Shown: positions 42,409-54,328, numbered from the stretch's first letter. The stretch is 64,000 nt of DNA from Amblyornis subalaris (GCA_018881555.1 JACAXG010000326.1:180199-244198), one strand, 5' to 3'. The notes: a model not told the origin generated them from the sequence alone. A program made the numbers and translations.

Positions 42409-43342
42409 TGTCATGGTTTGACCCAGTGTGAGACAAATTTGATTGGTTAAAAACAAGTAAAGGACAATTCTATGAGCCACTTGCTGAAATTCTCACTCCC
42501 CCATGGCTGAATCTGTGATTTAAAAAGATATTTAGTTTGGTATTATTTCAGATCACACAGCACAGCTCAGAGAATAAGATGGATCCTGATGCTGGTAAAG
42601 ATGGCTTCTCTGGCACTTCCTGCCACTCCTTGTCTTTCTCTTCCGTTTGGGATACTGGACTCCATATTTAGTCTTTCACATGACTGCTTTCCTTTCTCTA
42701 TAGCTTAGAGAAGAGGTTAATATTTGCAGAAAATGCCTACAAAAGTATTTATAACAATTTATATGCTCCCAACTAAGATAGTGCAGCTGTACGATTTGCT
42801 TCCCCGGGCCCCCAAGGCTCTTCCTCCCCGTATGCTCTGCACTGGCAGCCGTCCAAATTTTAGTAAGTCTTTTTGGCTGCTATTAACTCTTATCAAGAAC
42901 AGCAAGGTCACTCTTCGATCTCATCAGTACTCCTTTGAGAGGGTTTTTTTTTTCTCTGTGTGGCATGCTTGGCTCGGCTTCGCTCAGCTCAGCTAGCTTA
43001 GCTGCTTCTCTGTTTCGCCTTGGTCCAGATGGCATTAGACCAGCTCCTCTCAGGTCCGGAACAGCACAGGACCAGTGGAGGATGAGGCCGGCTGCCCCCG
43101 CTGGCCCCCTGGGCTGTGGGCCCCTGGCCCAGGGGTCGGAGAAGAGCCACTCCCTTGCTAGTGGTCAGCAGACAGCAAGGGAGCAAGAGAGGAAGTGAGA
43201 ACCAGTGCTGCGTCACTTCCTAGATGTTTTTTATAACATTCCTTTCACAGAGACGTTACATGAACACTAAGTGGCTCATAGAATTGTCCTTTACTTGTTT
43301 TTAACCAATCAAATTTGTCTCACACTGGGTCAAACCATGACA
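42409..43342 (-). mobile_element. Foldback LTR-C element with 74-base inverted ends
   Basis: The first 74 bases (from TGTCATGGTTTGACCC) are repeated in perfect reverse complement at 43269-43342. The body is LTR-C, but the U5 end found in the solo copy (34779-35365) is missing and replaced by the inverted U3 start. It is flanked by CACCTG (42403-42408 and 43343-43348). Confidence 0.85.
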
Positions 43343-43514
43343 CACCTGTAACAACTTTACAAGGAATAGTGAAGCTTAGAGGATCAATGTTTACCAAAAC
43401 AGTCAACAACAGTGTGCATATACACAGTGAGTGCTTTTATACTATGGAGGCAAGAAGTACTCGCACTACCACTTCATAGATTAAAGTAACATGTCTACGA
43501 GCCACAGGGTGGAT

Positions 43515-44316
43515 TGTGGCGAGGCAGCCCCCCAAGTCAAGGTTATCTGCTCTTTTGCATAAACCAGAAAGATCTCTCCCTTTTCCATGGCCTCGCGGAC
43601 GCATAGACGCCAGGCTGATATGACAGTGAATAACTGCTGTAAAGAGAGATTATGCTGGTATTTTTATGGCTCGTAGACACTAGACTTTACAAGGTATAAA
43701 AGATTCACTCTAACACACACAAGTTGGAAAAAAATCCTCTATACACCTCAAAGTGTGAGAGGAAATGGACCCCTCAAGCTGGGACGCTGGCTTTGAGTAA
43801 TTCTTCTCTTCTGGAAGTTGAGTGAAAGAAGCCTCAGCACACCATACCATTCAGGTTTGGTAAGTCATATGAGCTTCTAGACTATACTATTCCTTGACTA
43901 GTCATTGTATTGATCTATATTGTGCACTGTATAACTCACTAGTGAAACCTCTTGTTACCCTGTGTAGGTAGCAATTGGCATATTTGAGCCTATTACTGAT
44001 GGTAGCACAGTGTTTTGTTACCCTGTGTAGTTAGCAATTGATATATTCAAACCTATTACTGACGGTGGCACAGTGTTTATTAATATCCCTTTTGTTTTAT
44101 CCCTGTGTAGTAATAGTCTGTTTTAAGTCTTATGTCTGTTTTGTGTATATTAATAAATAATTCATTCTATAATAAACCGAATCAGCCATTATTAAAGAAC
44201 TTATGAATGAGAGTGGATCTTGGGGTGCTGACCATCCTCAATAACGTAACTGCCTGCTGCCAGAGGCCTGGGCAAAAGGCAGGAACTGATTTAACCCACA
44301 TATTCCATTCATAACA
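43515..44316 (+). repeat. 3' LTR of ERV-J
   Basis: 802 bases, TGTGGCGAGG to CATTCATAACA. It carries a tandem duplication of about 66 bases (GTTACCCTGTGTAG units near 43955 and 44015) absent from the 5' LTR. Confidence 0.85.
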
Positions 44317-45140
44317 AGTAGGAGTGGTAAGGAAATGCAAACGAGGTGTAGGCCTGGCAAGGCAAGGCCATGGAGGAAAGCAGTAGGCAGGTCAAGGGTA
44401 GGGCATGGGCATGCAAGGAAATGCAAGGCAAGGAGGGTTAGTAGGGGAAGGCAAGGAAACTTTTCAGTTTCCAAAGCAAGGCAAGTGAGAGGTACATTCA
44501 AGGATTGCTGGTACATGAAAGCGGCCAGGAAAGACTGGTCTGTCCAGCCTTGATCTCGCATGGGCTGTCTCTAATCCACACCTAAAACACTGGGGCTATG
44601 TGCTTTCCTTCCTACGCAAAAGAACTGTCATTCTGGTCCCAGAGCCCAATGGCTAAATGTAGATTTCCTATCCAAAATTCAATACATGGAAGGATTGGTG
44701 CCAGACAAAAGCTTCCCGGACAGATGGGTCTGGCTGCATGTGGCCCCCTCTGGGCTGTGTTTTAAATGCTTTTGAAACACTAGGGGTAGGTGAAGGTGTT
44801 GAGAGTTCTAGGAGGAGCAGGTAGGTCAAGGCAAGTCCAGGAAATGCCAGGAGAAAAGGGATCTTGAATTCAAGGTGGGGGACAGGTCAGCAAGGTAATG
44901 CCAAGCAAGGGAGGGGCTCAAAGGCAAGGCAAGGAAACTGGTGGCTTTGCAAGGCAAGGCAAGGGAGAGGTAGGCAAGGCAATGACGGTCCTAGAAGGAG
45001 AAGGAAAGGCAAGGCTGGACCTGGACAAATGGGTAGGGAAATCAAGGTGGGGGATGGGTGAGCAAGTCCATGCAAGGCAATGGAATGGTAGGAAGGGAAG
45101 GACACAGATGGGTCAGGAAGGCAGAGGAAGTGTAGGTCAG
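44317..45140. repeat. GGCAA-rich satellite, block 3
   Basis: Continues from 36961. It carries the same unit landmarks (44690, 44983). It is interrupted by ERVL-C at GTCAG (45136-45140). Confidence 0.85.
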
Positions 45141-45722
45141 TGTAGTGGTTTGACCTTGGCTGGATGTCAGGTGCCCACTAAGCTGCCCTATCACTCCCTT
45201 TCCCAGTGGGACAGGGGAGACAATAAGATGGAAAACAACCAGTGGGTTGAGATAAGGCAGTTTTATCACAGCAAAAGAAAGAAACAAGCAAAAGTCTGTG
45301 CGTGCATAAGCAAAGGGAAAAGTTAATCTTTACTTTGCATCAGTGAGCGATGTTCGAACGCTTTCCAAGAAGCAGGGCTTCAGCACGTGTGGTGGTTTCT
45401 CCAGAAGGCAAACATTACAGAATAACGAATGCTCCCCGTTCCTCCTCTCTCCCTTAGCTTTTATATCTGAGCTGATGTCATATGGAATGGAATATCGCTT
45501 TAATTGATTTGGGACAGCTGGCCTGGTTGTTTCGCCTCCCAAAATCTTGCTCACTCCCAGCCCCTTGATGGGGGAATGAATGTTATAGGAACAGCGCTGC
45601 TCAGTAGTAGCCAAAACACTGGTGTGTTATCAACACCCTTCCAGCTCCTAATGCAAAGCACAGCACTGGGAGGGCTGCTATGGAAAAAAATAAACAACTC
45701 TACCTCAGTCAGACCAAATACA
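45141..45722 (-). repeat. 3' LTR of ERVL-C
   Basis: 582 bases, TGTATTTGGT to CCACTACA on the minus strand. A polypurine tract AAGGGGTGGAGAC lies next to it (complement at 45723-45736). Confidence 0.9.
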
Positions 45723-46089
45723 GTCTCCACCCCTTATTCCATATCATTTGCGTCATACTCAGATCCCACATAATCCATATATCTTCCAACAGTTCCATTA
45801 TATTTATGTCTTATTGCTGGAATCCTTTCTTACCCACACGTACAACTTAAACTACATCCTTCAACCATCTCTATACCACGCATACGTTTTCATTAACTAC
45901 TATCCCCTATCCCTTCAAAGACAGATATTATTTTCCTATTTCATGGGCTTCCTTCATCCCTCCCGGTCTCCATTCCAGCAGGATGAGCAGTCAGGACAGG
46001 AGAAGTAGCACACTTGATTCTTGGGCTCCAACACTGTCCTGACTTGGGTCATGGTCGCATTCTCCTTGCTCTTCGCAAAATTCACTCTT

Positions 46090-46691
46090 CGTCAATTCAT
46101 GTCAGTCCTGCTACCTTACTTCCTACAACATACAACTTACACCACAGATTATTCCTCCCCCAAGGTCAAATCTCCTTGAGGCACACACCAGGTCTCCCCA
46201 TCCTTCCGCCTCACCCACCAAGTACACCCAGGTCCTTGGGCAAAGACAATCCCATGAATTGGTTTGCCTTTTCCCATGGGGGAAGAAATCCACACTGTTC
46301 CCCAGTCACTTCCCTATATGTAACGCAGGGACTTTATCTCCTTCCACAGTGTCTAGAGGCTTAGTTTGGGCAGGACTAGGGCAGTTAGCAGATCCCCTAG
46401 TGTTGACCAGCCAAGTGGCTTCTGCTAAGTTCACATCCCAGTGCTTCCATGTCTCATTACCTAAAGCCCTTAACATAGTTTTCAGCAGACCGTTATACCT
46501 TTCAATCTTCCCAGAGGCCTGTGGATGATAGGGAGTGTGATATATCCACTCAATACCATGTTTCCCTGCCCAGGAGTTTATAAGATTGTTTTGAAAATGA
46601 GTCCCATTGTCTGACTCAATTCTCTCTGGGGTACCATGTCACCACAAAATGTGTCTCTCAAGACCTGAGACTGTGTTCCAAGCAGTAGCAT
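46090..46691 (-). pseudogene. pol: ERVL-C integrase, second part
   Basis: Contains ESDNGTHFQN (second catalytic Asp, near 46595-46625), TPYHPQASGKIERYNG (third catalytic Glu, near 46510-46550) and LVNTRGSAN (near 46395). There is a TGG-to-stop change near 46645 and a frameshift near 46280. C-terminal similarity to ERVL-A fades near 46150. Confidence 0.8.
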
Positions 46692-47330
46692 GGTTTACTG
46701 AGTATGTTTCTGTTAATATTATCGTTACTATTATTTCTTCGTTTCTCTTTTTCTTTCTTCTTTTACTGTTTTGAGAGTTCTTTGCTCAGAGTTTGGAGTG
46801 AGACGCAGGAGGCGCTGAGATGTTCTTCTAATTAGATTGTTTATTAATTTCTTATCTATGGCATAGCTGCACAGAGCGTGCTTCTCTAAGTTAACAAGGT
46901 GGAAAATGGCTCCAAGTTGTAACTTCCAAGGCCATTTAAAGTCCAATCTATGCAATTATGAATTGCCAACTAATATGCTTTTGCTTATAATCCAGTAACT
47001 ATTCATTTATCATCTGCATTGTGGGTTTTTTGAACCAATACCAAACGATCCAGACTTGTGAAGAAGAAGGAAGAAGTAGTAAAAACCCACACCTAAAAAT
47101 CCTCCATCTTGCTACTAATACATTACTAATAACTCATAAACCTAATTTTCTACATCTCTACATATTCCACCCAGTGACATAACAAATTGCTTTTTAATTG
47201 CACAGTAGCAATCTTAGTGTTATCACCTAAAAAGGAAATCCTTTCCCAAGGCCTCAGGTCAAACAGTGTGCTTTTGAAAATCATTACCTGTCAACAGTGA
47301 AAGACTGAAATTATCTGAACCCAGGGTTCC
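46692..47330 (-). repeat. LTR-like insertion in ERVL-C integrase
   Basis: The integrase is interrupted between TAGCATG and the TGGAAACATG block. The inserted 640 bases are AT-rich, with TGTTTCTG at the left and CAGTGACA near 47180. The exact edges and duplication are not clear. Confidence 0.45.
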
Positions 47331-47640
47331 AACATGTTTCCAGCCAGCCAGTTGTTGCCTCTACCATTGTAAGTATGTAACTCTTGCCTTGGCGTGTTTG
47401 TGGCAATGGCCCAATGTAATCAATTTGCCAGGCCTCACCATACTGGAAACCCAGCCACCGCCCTCTATTCCAGGGACACTTCACTCGTGTGGCTCGCTTG
47501 ATGGCAGCACATGTTTCACATTGGTGGATAACTTGTGTGATGGCCTCCATGGTCAGATCCACCCCTCGATCACAAGCCTATCTGTATGTAGCATCCATTC
47601 CTAGATGCCCTGATGTTTCATGGGCCCATTGGGCTATAAA
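47325..47640 (-). pseudogene. pol: ERVL-C integrase, first part
   Basis: The zinc-domain Cys pair (IHQCETCAAIKR) is followed by the first catalytic Asp in WQIDYIGPLPQ (near 47410-47440), in an 83-residue frame (47311-47562). The His half of the zinc domain lies upstream across a stop near 47580. Confidence 0.82.
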
Positions 47641-48533
47641 TAGCTCTCCCTTTCTCTCCCACTCTGTCCACCTGAGCTATTCCAATTTTGGCAGCCTTAT
47701 CTACCCGTTCATTGTTTTGATGTTCGTCACTGGCACGATTTTGGGCACATGCACACCTACATGATGTACTTTCAGAGTCATGTTTTCTACCCGTGCAGCA
47801 ATGTCCTGCCACAATGCAGCAGCCCAGATGGGTTTACCCCTGAGTTGCCAGTTGGTGGTCTTCCATTGCTGCAGCCACCGCCACAGGGCATTAGCCACCA
47901 TCCAGGAGTTGGTACAGAGACAGAGAATGGGCCACTTTTCTTGCTGGCTTTCACTTCTGCAAATTGGCTTGATTCTCCTCTTTCAGCATCTTCAATGACT
48001 TGTTGTGTGGGACTCCACACAGCAGCTTTCTACCTTTGATGGTTTCCTATCACATGGTAGGATCCATCAGTAAATAGAGCATAGCCTCTCGTTTTCTGGT
48101 AATTCGTTATATGGTGGTGGTTCTTGGGCATGAGTCACCTTATCAGGCAATGCTCCAAAATCTCAGGCTCCTGGCAAATCCAAAATCTCTTCTAGGATTT
48201 CTGGGAAACTGGGTTTTCTCATTCAGGCTCGTTGCATAATTAATGCTACCCACTTACTCCATGTAGCGCTGGTTGCATGATGTATTGAGGGGATGTTTCC
48301 TTTGAGCATCCTGTGTAGGATGGGCAATTGTGGCACCAAGAGGAGACATGCTTCTGTCTCTACAACTTCTGAGGCAGCTCAAACCCCCTCATAAGCTGCT
48401 AGTATCTCTTTTTCAGTTGGAGTATAGTGGGCTTTTGATCCTCTATAACTCTGGCTCTAAAACCCTAATGGTTGACCTCAGGTTTCTCCTGAGTTCCTTT
48501 GCCAGAGGCTTCAGGTGAGGCCCTGCTCCCCAG
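47641..48533 (-). pseudogene. pol: ERVL-C RNase H and connection, decayed
   Basis: Readable pieces include ALWRWLQQWK (near 47890), VHHVGVHVPK (near 47755; Gly where RNase H usually has Asp), a VDKAAKIGI block and a connection segment with PEASGKGTQE (near 48495). Multiple frameshifts and stops. An LTR-O insertion splits this from the thumb. Confidence 0.65.
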
Positions 48534-49477
48534 TGTCAGAGACTGAAATAGTTCGTGCCTCAAACTTTATAACAAAGTTTTGCTCATTATAGCAAAACTG
48601 TATAAAGAAGCCACCAAAACCCACCTCTCCCTAAAGATGCCTGACTGGAACTTTGGACTTAGAGTTAAGATGCTGAGATTAGATAAAGGGAGACTTATTG
48701 TTCAGTCATCTCAGGTCTGGGGAGAAGTAAACAAGACTGAAGGAAAAGAAAACCAAACTCATCAGCTGTGCTGAGAATCTTCCCTGGCTGGGAGTGGGGG
48801 AGGCCATAGCCCACAGACCCATTTGCTGGGAGCAGGTTTGCACAGATTTCCCCCCCAACCGAGGTGGGGGGGGAAGCAGGTTTCGGTGTCGTAACCTCTG
48901 CTCAGGGGCAGTGAACCAATCCTCCCTTATGTAAACTGGCTATGGAACCCCCAACCCCGTGAAGGCCACAACCACCGGACATTAATGTGAGAAGCATCTG
49001 AGGAGGTGTCAATCCATCACAGACCCCCCGAAGTGCCCCCCAGACTCATTCCTGAGGCCTTGCACCACAGGACTGCACGTGATGCAAATTGATGCAACAG
49101 ATCCAGAGTCTGTTGTAGGAGACAATGGCAAACTGTCCCCCTCCCCGGGGGAGATGCCCGGACTTTCCCACCTAGCCTGAACGTATATTAATCCATGGAA
49201 TTCTGTGTTTCTTGGGGGGACCCTCACCACCAAGAAGGCCAGATGGAGTGGATCAATGGAACATCATTGGGATCCACGAGTGGTGATATTTTCCTTCATC
49301 TGTCTTTGTCACTCTTTCTGTCCCCCACCTCTTTTTCTATTTCTTTCTCTTTGTTTTTGTCTCTCTCATATTTACTATCAAATAAAATCCATACTATTGA
49401 CACTGGCATATGGTCTCATTTGCACCTTAATTCGGGCAGAGAAATTTCTAAATAATTTTAATAACTGGACCTTAACT
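48534..49477 (+). repeat. LTR-O, inserted in ERVL-C pol
   Basis: Begins TGTCAGAGACTG, with CCCAG on both sides (48529-48533, 49478-49482). It has an AATAAA near 49382 and a CT-rich stretch (49290-49370). Pol similarity resumes right after. The right terminus CTTAACT is not the usual CA, so the edge may have mutated. Confidence 0.65.
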
Positions 49478-50575
49478 CCCAGCTGCAGTGTAGAGTATAT
49501 TTTGCACAGCTGGTCCTGTCCTAATAGGCCCAAGAGCTACTGCATGAGCTCTTTCCTGCTTGATCTGCTCAAAGGCCTGTTGTTGCTCAAGGCCCCACTC
49601 GAAATGGTTCTTCTTCCGGGTCACTCGATAGAGAGGGCCCACAAGCTTACTATAACTTGGAATACGCATTCTCCACAACCCCACAAGGCCTAGGAAAGCT
49701 TGTGTTTCCTTCTTGTTAGCTAGTGGAGACATAGTTGCTATTTTGTTAACCACCTCCATAGGCACGTGACAGCATCCATCCTGCCATTTTATTCCCAAGA
49801 ACTGGATCTCCTGTGCAGCTCCCTTTACCTTACTTTGTTTTATGGCAAGACCAGCTTTCAGAAGAATTTGGATTATTTTCTTTCCTTTCTCAAAAACAAC
49901 TTCTGCTGTATTGCCCTACACAATGATATCATCAATATATTGTAGGTGTTCTGGAGCTCCACCCTGTTCCAGTGCAGTCTGGATCAGTCCATGGCAAATG
50001 GTGGGGCTGTGTTTCCACCCCTGGGGCAGTCAGTTCCAGGTGTATTTGACACCTCTCCAGGTGAAAGCAAATTGTGGCCTGTACTCTGCTGCCAGAAGGA
50101 TTGAGAAAAATGCATTAGCAATATCTGTTGTGGCATACCATTTGGCTGCCTTTTACTCCAGCTCATATAAAAGTTCCAACATGTCTGGTACGGCAGCACT
50201 CAGAGGTGGTGTGACTGCATTCAGGCCCCGATAGTCTACTGTCAGCCTCCATTCCCCATTAGACTTTCACACTTGCCATATGGGGCTGTTGAAGGGTGAG
50301 TGGGTTCTGCTGATTACTCCTTGGCTCTCCAGTCAGCGAATTAATTCATGGATGGGAGTTTCATAGTCTCTGTTAGTGCGATACTGCCACCAGTGCACTG
50401 TCCTAGTAGCAATTGGCACTTGTTGGTCTTTGACCTGCAGCAATCCTACAATGAAGGGATCTTCTGAGAGGCCAGGCAGGGTGGATAACTGTTTGATCTT
50501 CTCTGTATTCACTGTAGCTACACCAAAAGCCCATCAATACCCTTTTGGGTCCTTGAAGTATCCTCTTCTGAGGTA
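49478..50575 (-). pseudogene. pol: ERVL-C reverse transcriptase
   Basis: Thumb block KKETQAFLGLVGLWRM (near 49690-49735), second catalytic block LQYIDDIIV with both Asp intact (near 49918-49945) followed by a TGG-to-TAG stop, first catalytic block with DIANAFFSI (near 50105-50130), VDYRGLN (near 50230) and fingers SPFNSPIW (near 50285-50310). Of the three ERVLs this copy keeps the best polymerase active site. Confidence 0.82.
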
Positions 50576-50677
50576 GTCCATGTGACAGGACCTTTCACCC
50601 CTGAGACAGCAAAAAGCTTATCTACTTCCACAACGGCTAAGTCAAGCCAGAATAGCTTGCCTTATGGTGAGTTGTGT

Positions 50678-51212
50678 TGTTGTTATAAATAAAAAAATAA
50701 TAATAATAATAATAATCCTCTTGCATGGGTTTTAGGGTCCCTTGCAGTCTTCCTGAAAGCGTGGCGTTTGTCCGGCAGTGCCTGACGCGTTCGGCGGCGC
50801 GCACACACACACATACACACAGACAAACGCGTACTTAGTTGAGGCAAAGAGTCGGAGGGGTTCTCCTTATGTGTTCCATGAAATAAGTTTATTCCATGAA
50901 TCGTCAGGGAAGGAGAGAACCCAGAACAATGGAGGGGTCAGGGTTTTATCCCAGGGGCAGTGGGGGCAGAGAGACAACAGGGGCCAATGGTTTGAGGGTC
51001 AGGGGGACAGAGGGAAGGCGGGGTAATACAACTTCAACCAATAGGGGTAAATGAGGGGAGGAGTGGGGTACAGGAATAAATGGGATGCTGAGTAAAGCAG
51101 AACACTCTAGAACTGAACCTTATAAGGGAACAAGGAATAATAGGCTGCTTGGTTACTCCTGCAGCTGGCCCAAACACTGCAGCACTCTGCTGCAGGTTCA
51201 GCTACCTCTACA
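50678..51212 (-). repeat. 3' LTR of ERV-K3
   Basis: 535 bases, with a (TAA)n run near 50695-50716 and a CACACA run near 50805. A purine-rich tract (AGCAAAGAAGGGTGAG, complement at 51213-51232) precedes it on the sense strand. Confidence 0.85.
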
Positions 51213-52700
51213 ACTCACCCTTCTTTGCTTAGAAAAAAGAAGGCCTTTCCCACAATAAAAATTATCAGAATATTTTATAGTCCACTTTTAAACGATGATG
51301 TTACCCAGCCTCCCAGCCCCAGCTGTCCCAAAAGTCCACTAAGCTAGTCCATTCTTTCTTTGGTCTTCAGCTCTTTAATTATTGTCATCTGGATGCTTTG
51401 ATCGTGTGATGACAGGTCACTTTCAATTCAGACATAAGCTTCTGGCTGAGGTGACTCAAACGGGACAATTTACACGATGTTGCTGGCTGCTCTGGTGGTC
51501 CAGCAGACTCAGTAGACTCGAAGGAAGTGGAGATAGTTCATTCTGGCCATGTGTGCAGGTTGGGCTCGGCTTTTCTGTGTGCTCATAAAACAAAATCGTT
51601 AATAAATTATAAAACCGTTTTCCCTTAACTCTCCATTCCCCTACTCCCCCTCTTCTTAACAAAAACATAACATAGGTATGGGGTATAGGATAGATAAAGG
51701 GATTATGAGATAAGGAAACACATGAGGGAAGAGACAAGAGGGGTTAAAGGCTTGGGGTTTAAACTGCCTGGAGGAGGCACAAGTTAAGTTTGTCGACTTG
51801 AGCTGACATCGCTTTCAGGCGGCACTTGCTTGATTTGTTATTTATTTAGGAAAGGGGAAAGGTAATAAGGGAATAGAGGCATGGGGGAAACAGGGGGTGA
51901 AGTGTTATATAAAGAAACTTGGGAAAAACAAATGGTAGTGAAGGGATAAAAACAAAATTTGGAAGGATACTAAATAAGAAAGACTTATCGCTTCGCAGCT
52001 CTGGCTGTGGTGTAGCAAGTCGTTCTGGTGGAATACCAATGGGCCAGCGGCAGCGGCCGGACGGCTGCGCGAGGCTCAAGTGCAGAGACTGTCGGTCGGG
52101 CTGGGCCTCGGGCCAGCAGTGCGGGCGGCGGCCGCCGGCAGGCGCCGACTGGCCGCGCCGGTGGCATGGCTCGGTGGAACTGGCGACAGTGTTGTAGCTG
52201 CGCGGTGCCGATGTTCCCCTTGGCGCGGTGTTGGTGGCTGGCTGATTGTATTCGTCAGCAGGTGTCACGAGCGGCGGGGAGTAGCTTCGGACTACGGTGA
52301 GTGCCTCTTTCACGGCGGGTGCCGGCTGGTCGCACTAGCAGTACAGTGTGCTGGAGTAGGCGGCGGCACTGGTGACGCACAATGCCGATGCTGGCTGGGT
52401 GGGAACCGTGACGGCAGGAAGCGGCGGCGAACATGACGGCGGCAGCGGTCGAGCAAGCGGTGTTTGAAGAGGCGGCGATGATTGCCGAGTTTGACGGTTT
52501 GTAGCACTTGAGTCGCGCAGAGGCTCGAGGCTTGCTTCTGCTTTCTTTTCTTCTTTCTGTTCGTTTTTGTGTTTTTCTTTTCGCTCCGCGGCAGCGACAA
52601 CAGCGATGAAAGGCGGCGCCCACCAGGCACTGGGTGTGTGACTGGTGTTGACTTGTTTGCTTTTGTTGAGGTTGTTTCTGCTTGCCGCTGCCACAGACTG
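51213..52700 (-). other. ERV-K3 interior, CpG-rich segment of unknown origin
   Basis: 51213-51980 is AT-balanced without recognised motifs. 51985-52700 is GC- and CpG-rich with CGG runs, and frames of 90-155 codons are open on both strands (for example 51846-52313 minus, 52080-52436 plus). No retroviral enzyme motif is present. It may be captured host sequence or a divergent gag/accessory region. Confidence 0.5.
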
Positions 52701-53537
52701 TCAACTAGAGGTTGTGTCTGCTGGCGGCGGCGTGGGACGGGTTCGGTTGGAGCAGCGGTGGCGGTGCCGGCGGCGCGCTTTGGGGTTTGCACAGGGTTGT
52801 TTTGCGTTTCTCACGCTGCAGTGAGGTTTGGCATTTGATATCGCTGCCCAAAACCGTTTCATGTTCTGTTTCCCGAACTCTGAGTGCTGCCGGTGGTGGT
52901 AGCGGCAACTCGGACAACTCCACACTGGACATGCTACAGACCGCAACAATCCTTTGCAAGTTTTGCAATTCCGTTGCGGGCACTCCGCAAACAGCTGGAT
53001 ATTCTCTATAACTTTTTGTTCTGAATAGTTTTTTGACCCCCATCCACAAACTTTCCGATTTTTTGGCTGTGGAATACGATTCCGCTTCTTCTTACATTTC
53101 CTCGCCCTCTTTCGCCTGGGGTTTTTCGCCCTTTTTACTAGAGTTGTATGGTGGTGTGAGGCGGGGAACGCCAATATGGCGCCTTCCCGGCCACAACCAC
53201 ACTCCATTCTGGTCTCGGTAGCGTGGGAACCAGGAGAGGGTTGTTTCTCAGGGGCGGAGTCACTGATGGAGAGGATGGGGACATTGGAAGGGCAGGGAGG
53301 GTCTGCGGAGGGGACAGGATTCCCGATGGAGGGGGAAGGGTCCGACGCAGACACGCTCATCGATGCATGGGAGGAGGGACCCGACGTGATGACGTGGGAA
53401 GGGAAGGGAAGGGAAGGGAAGGGAAGGGAAGGGAAGGGAAGGGAAGGGAAGGGAAGGGAAGGGAAGGGAANAAGGGAAGGGAAGGGAAGGGAAGGGAAGG
53501 GAAGGGAAGGGAAGGGAAGGGAAGGGAGAGGTCGCAC
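52701..53537 (-). CDS. ERV-K3 unidentified Arg- and Cys-rich frame
   Basis: An open frame of about 278 codons. Its N-terminus is encoded by the GGGAA microsatellite (Pro/Ser/Leu/Phe repeats). After a Ser/Pro-rich stretch comes a very basic block (RRKRARKCKKKRNR) and then clustered Cys/His (CPQRNCKTCKG, CPVWSCPSCRYHH). The basic block resembles nuclear or RNA-binding arginine-rich motifs, and the Cys pairs could bind metal. No family was recognised. It could equally be chance in GC-rich DNA. No function is claimed. Confidence 0.35.
   Translation of the reverse strand: MRPLPSLPFPSLPFPSLPFPSLXPFPSLPFPSLPFPSLPFPSLPFPSHVITSGPSSHASMSVSASDPSPSIGNPVPSADPPCPSNVPILSISDSAPEKQPSPGSHATETRMECGCGREGAILAFPASHHHTTLVKRAKNPRRKRARKCKKKRNRIPQPKNRKVCGWGSKNYSEQKVIENIQLFAECPQRNCKTCKGLLRSVACPVWSCPSCRYHHRQHSEFGKQNMKRFWAAISNAKPHCSVRNAKQPCANPKARRRHRHRCSNRTRPTPPPADTTSS
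53395..53528. repeat. GGGAA pentanucleotide microsatellite
   Basis: About 26 units of GGGAA on the plus strand, with an N at 53471 that suggests unresolved length. Confidence 0.97.
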
Positions 53538-53539
53538 GG

Positions 53540-54064
53540 CAATGGAAAGGCCGGCGCCACGTGGTTGGCTTCATTTTGAGTCGGCGCCACGTGGCTGGCC
53601 CCATTTTGGGTAAAAACGAGGGGAGACGAAACTGGGGAAGTGGGTACAGGTAAGAGGATTTGGGGAGAGCTTGAGATGGGGTGATCAAGCCCATCTCGAG
53701 AAGGGGACAGGGGAGACTGGGGGACGTCAGGGAGTCGGTAGCAGCCCTGTGCCCTTGGGCAGGATCCGTCTCCAGGTCTCTCCTGAGACGAGGAAAAGGG
53801 TTGAGGAATATACGGAGAGGGAAGCGGGGGAGGGTTTTTTAACTGGGGATTAACAGAACCAGAACGTTTTCTAATACTCTTAAAATATACTACAATAATG
53901 ACAAATAAAACTACATCACGAGAAATACTAGGAAAATATTTAAATAACCAAAGAACGAAACATTTGAAGTCTCCCTTCGAAAAACGAAAGGTTTCTCGAG
54001 CAAAGGTTCGCTCAATTTGGTTAAAAACCTCCTTCTGGGGACAGGTTAATCTACTACCCATCAC
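53540..54064 (-). pseudogene. gag: ERV-K3 gag: matrix-like start
   Basis: The frame begins at 54064 (MMGSRLTCPQ) with a Gly after the second Met for myristoylation. A helix-rich domain of about 65 residues (EVFNQIERTFARE, KCFVLWLFKYFPS, DVVLFVIIVV) resembles class II matrix. A Pro-rich linker (NPPPLPSPYIPQP) and two TQNGASHVAP/TQNEANHVAP repeats follow before the microsatellite. Capsid is not found. Confidence 0.6.
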
Positions 54065-54328
54065 ACCCAGAAAACTCTTCCCACCACCGAGAGGAAAAGG
54101 ATTAACAAAAAGATAGAAAAAAAGATCCGATATTTTTCACACTCACCAACTGGGTCAAAAAAAAACTCTCGGAGGGGTCCTCAAGTCCTGGCCGGTCCTC
54201 CGGTCACCTCCTAGGTGCCTTCGGAGGGTTGTCGGCCGCCTCTCAGGCAAGACCTAATAAAACATAGATCTTCCTTCGGGGTAGCAGCGACGCTGGATNC
54301 ACATGTCTTCAGAGACTGTCTTCAGGGT

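Larger units (their letters stand above)
36962..44316 (+). mobile_element. ERV-J: full-length LTR retroelement
   Basis: Two related LTRs (36962-37694, 43515-44316), a primer site after the left LTR and a gag-like region, flanked by AGTAG (36957-36961 and 44317-44321). The satellite resumes on the right. Inside are a small inverted-repeat element, a solo LTR-K and a foldback LTR-C. No pol motif could be read in 38760-41300. Class unresolved. Confidence 0.85.

Noticed and set aside
51985..52850. CpG island promoter of a host gene
   Set aside because: The segment lies wholly between the two LTRs of ERV-K3 with an intact target duplication, so it moved in with the element; no host exon is seen.
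53176..53613. Protein of repeated Gly/Arg/Glu/Lys on the plus strand
   Set aside because: It is a translation of the GGGAA microsatellite.
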